DNA of 38,367 nucleotides from Thermoplasmatota archaeon (GTDB lineage: Archaea; Thermoplasmatota; E2; DHVEG-1), in NCBI GenBank assembly GCA_030612095.1, contig JAUWOO010000001.1, positions 1 to 38,367 of the forward strand, read 5' to 3'. The notes under the pieces are model-generated. The model made no database searches. It worked only from the letters and a program-made list of their open reading frames with translations, and was not told the DNA's origin. Both the position numbers and the translations under genes were made by a program. Positions 32,853 to 38,367 of this stretch are shown here, in pieces; the first letter of the stretch is position 1; each line of letters starts with the position of its first letter.

Positions 32853-34089
32853 TGTTACCGTGATAGGGGGCGGACCAGCAGGCTTGGCCGCTGCTTTAAA
32901 AGCGTCAGAGAATGCACAGGTGATTTTGCTGGAGCGAGGCAGAGAGCTTGGTGGTATACTCCCACAATGCATTCATCAGGGATTTGGCAATTTTGTTTTC
33001 AAAAAAATGTTGACTGGCCCAGAATTCTCGCAGTATTTTATAGATAAAGTAAGGCAATCAGATATCGTTGTTAAGACTGAAACAACCGTGCTTGAAATTG
33101 ATAAAAATAAGAGAATTATCGCGACAAATTCTGCGGAGGGTATACTGGAAATACAGACAAAGGCAATTGTCTTATCAATGGGTTGCAGAGAACGGACACG
33201 ATCTCAAATTTTGGTTCCAGGTACACGCCCAGCTGGTGTTTATACTGCAGGTACTTCGCAGCGTCTCATAAACATTGATGGTATAATGCCAGGAAAGAAA
33301 TTTGTGATACTTGGTTCTGGAGATGTCGGCTTGATAATGGCAAGACGCTTTATTCTGGAAGGGGGGGAGGTTGAGGGAGTATATGAAATTATGCCGCAAC
33401 CTGGTGGACTTACAAGGAACATTGTTCAGTGTCTTGATGATTATAACATTCCCCTTTTTTTATCTCATACTGTGACTGATATCGTGGGTAGAAAGCGGGT
33501 TGAAGGTGTAACTGTTGCAAAGGTAGATGAGTCGATGAAACCCTTGGTTGGAACTGAACGGTTCATTCCCTGTGACTGTCTTGTTCTGGCGGTTGGTCTC
33601 ATACCAGAAAACGAGTTATCAAAACAGATTGGCTTGGACATGGATGGTAGAACGGATGGGCCAGTTGTTGATGAGCGGATGGAGACATCTGTATCAGGGA
33701 TATTTGCGTGCGGAAATGTAGTACATGTACATGATCTGGTTGATGATGTAGCTGTTGTGGCAGAGATAGCTGGTGAACACGCTGCAAAATACGTACGAGA
33801 AAATCTGGAAAGAAGGGGTAAGATACGAACAGTTGCAGGAGAAAACGTGGGATATGTTGTCCCTCAGTTTTTAAGAGGAAAAGAGCTTGATTCTGTTACT
33901 TTGTATTTCAGGGTGCTAAGTGAGAAAAGAGGTGCCACTGTCATCATTTCTTGTGGAGAAAAAACTATTTTCGAAAGGAAGGAGAAAATCGTGAAACCAC
34001 CTGAGATGGTAAAGGTTATATTGTCGAGAGAGGTGCTTAATGCACTTGTGCAAAACGAGCTTAGGGTTGATGTGAGGGGCGGAAAATGA
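32839..34089 (+). CDS. GlpB-like FAD/NAD(P)-binding oxidoreductase
   Basis: 417 residues from ATG 32839, chosen for the GGGTGA element just upstream; an in-frame start at 32782 lies deep in the GlpA-like gene. Two dinucleotide folds are seen: VIGGGPAGLAAALKASENA near the start and FVILGSGDVGLIMARR in the middle, with GIFACGNVVHVHDLVDDVA near the C-terminal FAD site. This is the pyridine-nucleotide oxidoreductase that accompanies GlpA and DUF1667 proteins in Firmicutes and Thermotoga. It probably links flavin electrons to NAD(P). It overlaps the upstream gene by 14 bp and the downstream one by 4 bp, the mark of tight translational coupling. Confidence 0.85.
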   Translation: MMETDVTVIGGGPAGLAAALKASENAQVILLERGRELGGILPQCIHQGFGNFVFKKMLTGPEFSQYFIDKVRQSDIVVKTETTVLEIDKNKRIIATNSAEGILEIQTKAIVLSMGCRERTRSQILVPGTRPAGVYTAGTSQRLINIDGIMPGKKFVILGSGDVGLIMARRFILEGGEVEGVYEIMPQPGGLTRNIVQCLDDYNIPLFLSHTVTDIVGRKRVEGVTVAKVDESMKPLVGTERFIPCDCLVLAVGLIPENELSKQIGLDMDGRTDGPVVDERMETSVSGIFACGNVVHVHDLVDDVAVVAEIAGEHAAKYVRENLERRGKIRTVAGENVGYVVPQFLRGKELDSVTLYFRVLSEKRGATVIISCGEKTIFERKEKIVKPPEMVKVILSREVLNALVQNELRVDVRGGK

Positions 34090-34445
34090 GTGAAAGTATG
34101 ACATGTATATGCTGTCCACTTGGATGTCGTATTCACATAGAAAAAAAGGGGGAAAAAACGCAGATTACAGGCCATAGATGTAAGAAAGGAGAGGAATATG
34201 CACTGCAGGAAATCAGAGATCCACGGAGAATACTTACAACAACAGTGCCAATAGACAATGGAATGTTATGTCTGCTACCTGTAAAAAGTAATAAGGAAAT
34301 TCCTAAAAATCTGGTGAAAGCATGTGTTATTGAGCTATCTAAGATTAGTGTAAATGCCCCAATTAAATGTGGAGATTTAGTTTGCAAAAATATTTTGGGA
34401 ACTGAGGTTGATATTATTGCCTCTCGTGATATGGAGGAGAGATGA
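34086..34445 (+). CDS. DUF1667 protein
   Basis: 119 residues with CICCPLGC near the start and a GHRCKKGEEYA segment, so three or four cysteines could hold a metal or iron-sulfur cluster; a further Cys pair sits in KCGDLVCKNI. DUF1667 proteins regularly follow GlpA- and GlpB-like oxidoreductases in anaerobes, and their function is not established. Start ATG overlaps the previous stop by 4 bp (ATGA), and the next gene overlaps it by 4 bp. Confidence 0.85.
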   Translation: MSESMTCICCPLGCRIHIEKKGEKTQITGHRCKKGEEYALQEIRDPRRILTTTVPIDNGMLCLLPVKSNKEIPKNLVKACVIELSKISVNAPIKCGDLVCKNILGTEVDIIASRDMEER

Positions 34446-36019
34446 AGAAATATATTATGGCGATAGATGGGGGTACTACAGGCATACGTGCAATTATCTT
34501 TAATCATGAGGGTAATATTGTTTCCCGGGGGTATACAGAGCTGTCTCAGGTTTTTCCACGTCCTGGCTGGTGCGAACAGAGTGGAGAAGATGTATGGAAG
34601 AAATGTAAGGAAGTGATGAAAACATCTCTCAAGAATGGAAAAATAAATGCTAACGAGATAGAATCAATTGGTATCGCAACTCAACGTTCGACTAATCTTT
34701 TGTGGGATAGACAAACAGGAAAACCGGTTTACAATGCAATCACTTGGCAGGACTCTAGAGCAGCAGAACTGTGTAAAGAAATGGACAGAAAAATAAAGAT
34801 GAGGGCTATTAGGGGACTTGGAAAAGCTACAAAAAATCTGTCGGAAGTATGGGATGGAATAAGAAGAACCACTTCTGGAGCAAGACTTATTACAACCTCT
34901 GATCTTTCATTTACTCCTGCTTCTTCACTTGCACATACACGTTGGATTTTAGATAACATTGACAAAGCAAGAGAAAAAGCGCGAAAGGGAGATCTTGTAT
35001 GTGGAACGATGGATACGTGGCTCATATGGAATTTAACTAACGGCAAAACATACGCTACAGATTTTTCAAATGCAAGTGCAACTGGGATGTTTGATCCCTT
35101 TACATTGAGGTGGAGCGATTTAGTTCTTGATCTGTTTGATATCTCTGAAGATATTCTCCCTGAGGTGAGGGAGACCAGCGGTGATTTTGGAATTGTTGAT
35201 AGAAGTATTATTGGGGTAGAAATACCAATACAAAGTGCTGTTGCAGATCAGCAGTCAGCATTGTTTGCAGAGGGGTGTTTTAATCCCGGAGATGTAAAAT
35301 GCACACATGGCACGGGAAGTTTCATCGATATGAATGTAGGACACAGACCACCAGCATCTCTCCACAAACTGCTCCCTCTTATTGCATGGAAACTAGATGG
35401 AAAGGTAACCTACATGCTTGAGGGAATGATCAATACAACTGGTTCATCTATCAAATGGCTCAGAGATAATTTAGCCATCATAAAAAACGTAGAGGAATCC
35501 GAAAAGATGGCCAAGGCTGTTGAGGATACATGCGGTGTATACTTTGTACCTGCGTTTACTGGTTTATCGTCTCCATACTGGGATCCTCATGCATGTGGTA
35601 TTGTTGTTGGATTAAGCAGGAAAACGATGAAGGAACACATAGTGAGATCAGCATTGGAGGGTATTGTCTATCGCTGCAAGGATGTCCTAATCGCAATGAA
35701 CATTGACTCGGGCTTAAACATCTCGTCATTAAAAGTAGATGGAGGGGCATCGAGAAATAACTTTTTGCTACAATTTATGGCGGATATGTTGAATGTTGAA
35801 GTTGAGCGATCAAAGATTCTGGAAGGGACAGCACTGGGTGCTGCATATCTTGCTGGTCTGGCCTCTGGTTACTGGGAATCAAAAGACGAGATAATCAAAA
35901 GAAGAAAAGTTGACAGAATTTTTGAACCATGCATGGATGAGAAAAAAAGACGCAGATTATACGAGGGATGGAAGGAAGCTATAGAGCGTTCCTTTGGGTG
36001 GGGACATCATTCTTTATAA
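34442..36019 (+). CDS. Glycerol kinase-like FGGY kinase with altered substrate pocket
   Basis: 525 residues (E. coli GlpK 502). The FGGY kinase motifs MAIDGGTTGIRAIIF, GTMDTWLIWNLT, THGTGSF and VDGGASRNNFLLQF are present. Known glycerol contacts in E. coli GlpK are Arg83, Glu84, Trp103, Tyr135, Asp245 and Phe270. By eye, Arg82, Trp102 and Asp269 are kept, but Glu84 is Ser83 (QRSTNLLW) and Tyr135 is Ala160 (TPASSLAHTRW), and the region between is about 25 residues longer. It probably phosphorylates a polyol near glycerol, but a larger or different one is likely. Last gene of the operon. FGGY kinases of unknown substrate are the main alternative. Confidence 0.85.
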   Translation: MKKYIMAIDGGTTGIRAIIFNHEGNIVSRGYTELSQVFPRPGWCEQSGEDVWKKCKEVMKTSLKNGKINANEIESIGIATQRSTNLLWDRQTGKPVYNAITWQDSRAAELCKEMDRKIKMRAIRGLGKATKNLSEVWDGIRRTTSGARLITTSDLSFTPASSLAHTRWILDNIDKAREKARKGDLVCGTMDTWLIWNLTNGKTYATDFSNASATGMFDPFTLRWSDLVLDLFDISEDILPEVRETSGDFGIVDRSIIGVEIPIQSAVADQQSALFAEGCFNPGDVKCTHGTGSFIDMNVGHRPPASLHKLLPLIAWKLDGKVTYMLEGMINTTGSSIKWLRDNLAIIKNVEESEKMAKAVEDTCGVYFVPAFTGLSSPYWDPHACGIVVGLSRKTMKEHIVRSALEGIVYRCKDVLIAMNIDSGLNISSLKVDGGASRNNFLLQFMADMLNVEVERSKILEGTALGAAYLAGLASGYWESKDEIIKRRKVDRIFEPCMDEKKRRRLYEGWKEAIERSFGWGHHSL

Positions 36020-36040
36020 TTAGCGATGAAGCAACCCTGG

Positions 36041-36088
36041 AAATATTTAAATACCATCTTGTATATTAAAATAAGATCAAGGGGAGGT
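36041..36088 (+). promoter_or_regulatory. TATA box and ribosome site of the secreted-protein gene
   Basis: AAATATTTAAATA (from 36041) is a TATA element and GGGGAGGT (36081-36088) is a strong ribosome site three bases before the ATG at 36092. The latter settles that start over the earlier in-frame ATG at 36026. The TATA box shows that this gene is transcribed apart from the glp-like operon. Confidence 0.6.
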
Positions 36089-36091
36089 AAT

Positions 36092-36892
36092 ATGAATAAA
36101 AATATAGCATTAGTAAGTATCATATCAGCAATTATACTTGTTTTAGCAGGTTTGGCACCAGTTGTTGGTTCAAAGGATGTCGAAACCCAAAAAAGAATTG
36201 TTGTAGAAATGAACAGTTATGCACATGGTAGTATGGAGAAGGTTTTAACAGAATTAAGTTACGATGAGGCACTAGAGCTAAAAGAGTGTTTAATTAATTT
36301 AAATGATGCAATAGAACAGAAAGATGAACAGGCGATTTTAGAATATGAAACCATACTAAATGAAAAGGGAATACTTGGTGAAAAACCTCAAAAGATTTGC
36401 TATGATCCCAAATCTCAAGAATTCTATCCGGGGATTAAGGATTCGCCCATTTTTTCTAGATTTAAAAATTCACTTACTCAAACAACTGCAGGAGATATTT
36501 CAAATGCTCTCTGCTATTTCCATGCCGCAGGTGAGGGTATGATGATTTTTACTATCGGTGTTCTGCTTATGGTTCCTATTATGCTGATTATTGCTCAGGC
36601 TCCAGAGCTTCTTGGGTTAGTGATGATTATCTGCGTGGCTATAATGCTTGCAACTCACGTTGTCCCATTTAGGATTGGTCTTCCAATTGGCATATTAACC
36701 ATGAGCGGTGGTAGTGTATCTGCCATTGGTTTATCTGGTGTCCAGCGCATGGACGTATCCGTAAATTCCTCTGCGCAGATTACCATTGGGGGATTTAGTG
36801 GAATTACTATTAATATTCCGGGCATGGAAGGCTCCGAAGGCTTTTTGTTTGTGTCTGGTTTCTCCTTGATTGCACAAGGGAAGGCTGAGTAA
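36092..36892 (+). CDS. Secreted membrane protein of unknown function
   Basis: 266 residues. Signal peptide about 1-27 (ALVSIISAIILVLAGLAPVVG). A helical stretch (about 40-95, TELSYDEALELKECLINLND) is followed by two hydrophobic helices (about 148-168 and 172-192). The end (about 195-266) is Gly/Ser-rich and beta-like (MSGGSVSAIGLSG, ITIGGFSGITINIPG). No family recognised. Independent promoter. Topology suggests an extracytoplasmic helical domain and a membrane hairpin. Confidence 0.65.
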   Translation: MNKNIALVSIISAIILVLAGLAPVVGSKDVETQKRIVVEMNSYAHGSMEKVLTELSYDEALELKECLINLNDAIEQKDEQAILEYETILNEKGILGEKPQKICYDPKSQEFYPGIKDSPIFSRFKNSLTQTTAGDISNALCYFHAAGEGMMIFTIGVLLMVPIMLIIAQAPELLGLVMIICVAIMLATHVVPFRIGLPIGILTMSGGSVSAIGLSGVQRMDVSVNSSAQITIGGFSGITINIPGMEGSEGFLFVSGFSLIAQGKAE

Positions 36893-37011
36893 AGCAATAT
36901 TCGATTATAACATGTTTTTTCATCTTTATCTGTCGCATAATTTTAAGTATATGGAGTGTGTTACCGAAAAAATCATTGTAATATAGTTGTAGAAAATAAT
37001 AGAGTGATGTT

Positions 37012-38034
37012 ATGGCAAAAGCACGATCAAGAACAGTAGCACGGAAGATGAAAGATAAGTGGAAAGCAAAGACCTGGTATAATATTCTGGCACCACCATC
37101 ATTCGATAATGTTACTATAGCTGACACTTTGGCAGATAAACCTGCTAATTTGATAAATAGGGTGACAGAAGTTTCTCTCCAAGATTTGACGAATGATTTC
37201 AGGAAATCTCACATAAAACTTTACTTCAAAATACATAATGTGGAAGAGACAAATGCACATACACAGTTTGTTGGTCATACGCTCACATCAGATTATCTTA
37301 GAAGAATGATTAGGAGAAAAAGATCAAAAATTGATGGAGTATATGATGCTACTACGCGAGATGGTGCAACTATTAGGGTAAAACCCTTTGCCACAACTGA
37401 TAAACGTATACAAAATTCTCAGAGAAAAATAGTCCGTGAAACCATGAAAAAGACTATTCTCGATCGGGCAAAGGTTAGTACGCTGTCTGAATTTGTGAAA
37501 TGCATCATAGATGGAAAAATAGGTAGTGACATCTACAAAAATTGTAAGAAATTATATCCCGTAAAGAGGGTTGAGGTATACAAGACGCAGGTTCTTTCAC
37601 CTCCAACGATTGAAATAGAAGAAGAAAAACCTGCGATAGTGGAACAGCCTGAGGCTAAAGAAACAGAGGAAAAAGGAAAGGAAGCTCCAAAGAAGGAAGA
37701 GAAAAAATCAGAGGAGAAAACTGAACCCGTGGAAGAAATACTTAAGGAAGGAGAGAAATCGCCGGAGGAGCTTCCACAAAAAGAAGAACAGCCAGTTGAA
37801 CCAGAAGAAGAGATTAAAGAAACAGCACCAGAAGAACCGGTTGAACCAGAAGAAGAACCCAAAGAAGAAAAACCAGAAGAACTAGAAAGCCCAGTTGAAC
37901 CAGAAGAAGAGATTAAAGAAACAGCACCAGAAGAACCAGAGAAGAAACTTGAGGACGAAGACAAAGTAAAAAAACAGGATAAAAAAACTACAAAAAAGAC
38001 AACTGCAAAGAAGACCAAAAAAGCAACAGAATAG
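37012..38034 (+). CDS. rps3ae: Ribosomal protein S3Ae with long acidic C-terminal tail
   Basis: 340 residues. The first 205 are a normal S3Ae/S1e: RKMKDKWKAKTWYNILAP, then GHTLTSDYLRRMIRRKRSKI and IRVKPFATTDKRIQNSQRKI, a 30S protein shared with eukaryotes but not bacteria. From about residue 205 a low-complexity Glu/Pro/Lys tail of about 110 residues follows, ending in a 20-residue Lys/Thr stretch. The usual length is near 200-220. The tail encodes a repeated unit (next entry). GTGAT sits close to the ATG. S3Ae is usually near S15/DHH/Pcc1 in related archaea; here it is 23 kb away. Confidence 0.95.
   Translation: MAKARSRTVARKMKDKWKAKTWYNILAPPSFDNVTIADTLADKPANLINRVTEVSLQDLTNDFRKSHIKLYFKIHNVEETNAHTQFVGHTLTSDYLRRMIRRKRSKIDGVYDATTRDGATIRVKPFATTDKRIQNSQRKIVRETMKKTILDRAKVSTLSEFVKCIIDGKIGSDIYKNCKKLYPVKRVEVYKTQVLSPPTIEIEEEKPAIVEQPEAKETEEKGKEAPKKEEKKSEEKTEPVEEILKEGEKSPEELPQKEEQPVEPEEEIKETAPEEPVEPEEEPKEEKPEELESPVEPEEEIKETAPEEPEKKLEDEDKVKKQDKKTTKKTTAKKTKKATE
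37792..37937 (+). repeat. 47-bp perfect direct repeat inside the S3Ae tail
   Basis: Two identical 47-bp copies (37792-37838 and 37891-37937) lie 99 bp (33 codons) apart in the same frame, each encoding PVEPEEEIKETAPEEP. A shorter related stretch lies between. The in-frame spacing shows that the tail grew by duplication without breaking the reading frame; such repeats can also vary by slippage or recombination. Confidence 0.9.
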
Positions 38035-38070
38035 ATCAACTGCTCAAACTGCCCATTTTTCAAACAATCT

Positions 38071-38080
38071 TTTTATATTT
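38071..38080 (+). promoter_or_regulatory. TATA box of the last gene
   Basis: TTTTATATTT is centred about 31 bp before the ATG at 38107, with no ribosome site between, predicting a near-leaderless transcript. Confidence 0.5.
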
Positions 38081-38106
38081 TTAAATTCATACTATAATGC
38101 GATTGT

Positions 38107-38367
38107 ATGAATAAATTCAAGATTATTGCTGCCATATTTGCTGCAATTCTTTTCTTTAATGTTGCTTTATCTTGTACAACTAAAGGGTGTAAGGATATAG
38201 TTGCCTGTGGCGATTCGACTGCAGGGGATTACAATCTTCTTTTGAAAGTCAGAGATCCAAGTAGGCCAGGTCTCCAGGTGTTATGTATTGTTCCAAAAGG
38301 ATATGGATATACATATCATCATCCGTGGACTGGGAAACCCATGGTTTTTGAAACAAAGCATAAATTC
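38107..38367 (+). CDS. Secreted protein, 5' part (possible Ntn-type hydrolase)
   Basis: The frame is open from ATG 38107 to the window end (87 codons visible). A signal peptide (1-22, AAIFAAILFFNVALSC) is followed at once by TTKGCKDIVACGDSTAGDYN. An N-terminal Cys followed by Asp/Gly-rich residues after a signal sequence resembles autoprocessed Ntn hydrolases of the C69/C45 kind, in which the Cys becomes the nucleophile; this is a weak resemblance. The later YHHPWTGKPMVFETKHKF is not diagnostic. Needs the rest of the gene. Confidence 0.6.
   Translation, partial: MNKFKIIAAIFAAILFFNVALSCTTKGCKDIVACGDSTAGDYNLLLKVRDPSRPGLQVLCIVPKGYGYTYHHPWTGKPMVFETKHKF

Noticed and set aside
37533..38063. Long minus-strand serine-rich frame opposite the S3Ae tail
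   Set aside because: It is the shadow of the Glu/Pro/Lys repeats read backwards, low in complexity, with no ribosome site, opposite a clear ribosomal gene.
1..38367. CRISPR arrays, insertion sequences, integrase or phage genes
   Set aside because: No regularly spaced repeats, transposase or integrase motifs were found on either strand.

Overview
The window is archaeal. Markers are archaeal-type ribosomal proteins (L15e, an S13e-like S15, S3Ae), KEOPS Pcc1, a GAN/RecJ-like DHH nuclease, archaeal dUTPase, NreA, the archaeosine enzyme RaSEA, a methanogen-type (type 2) SerRS, and TATA boxes about 24-28 bp upstream of several start codons (leaderless mRNAs). DNA is AT-rich and gene-dense. I infer an uncultured, probably anaerobic euryarchaeote, perhaps Thermoplasmatota-like; the phylum is not proven by the sequence.

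Layout. 1-3.7 kb: tRNA-Arg(CCU), a short TraB protein, then a KaiC-like ATPase followed by a soluble PAS-PAS histidine kinase. 3.7-7.1 kb (minus): operon of phenylacetate-CoA ligase, a stand-alone ATP-grasp subunit of ADP-forming acyl-CoA synthetase, and a bacterial-type S-adenosylhomocysteine hydrolase, with a GC-rich palindrome just before the first start codon. 7.2-9.5 kb: L15e and, convergent, CysRS. 9.6-11.7 kb: a two-gene glycolytic operon that looks bacterial (PPi-type phosphofructokinase, class II aldolase). 11.8-18.7 kb: S15, DHH nuclease, Pcc1, type 2 SerRS, two membrane proteins, RaSEA and TrmI, largely an RNA/translation neighbourhood. 18.7-22.3 kb (minus): a rifampicin-phosphotransferase-like dikinase paired with a protein carrying a CrtC/lipocalin-like motif. 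22.3-26.1 kb (minus): an unknown secreted protein, dUTPase, two tandem cyclophilins (one soluble, one membrane-anchored), and a RelE-type toxin-antitoxin pair. 26.3-28.4 kb: NreA and an SPL-family radical SAM protein. 28.4-36.0 kb: a tightly overlapping six-gene operon. 36.1-38.4 kb: a secreted protein, S3Ae with a long acidic tail, and the start of a secreted protein cut by the window edge.

The most interesting region is the six-gene operon at 28.4-36.0 kb. It joins an alkyl-DHAP-synthase (AGPS)-like flavoprotein to GlpC-, GlpA- and GlpB-like redox proteins, a DUF1667 protein, and a glycerol-kinase relative that has lost two glycerol-contacting side chains (Glu84 and Tyr135 of E. coli GlpK, here Ser83 and Ala160). 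I propose that it handles a bulkier glycerol derivative such as an alkylglycerol ether: phosphorylation, oxidation to alkyl-DHAP, then AGPS-type exchange or cleavage of the ether. This is inference; ordinary glycerol use with an accessory flavoprotein is the main alternative. The dikinase/CrtC-like pair is the second candidate for undescribed small-molecule chemistry.

No CRISPR array, insertion sequence, rRNA or replication origin was seen. No gene-free stretch exceeds about 300 bases; the longest (26052-26323 and 25308-25587) are described below.
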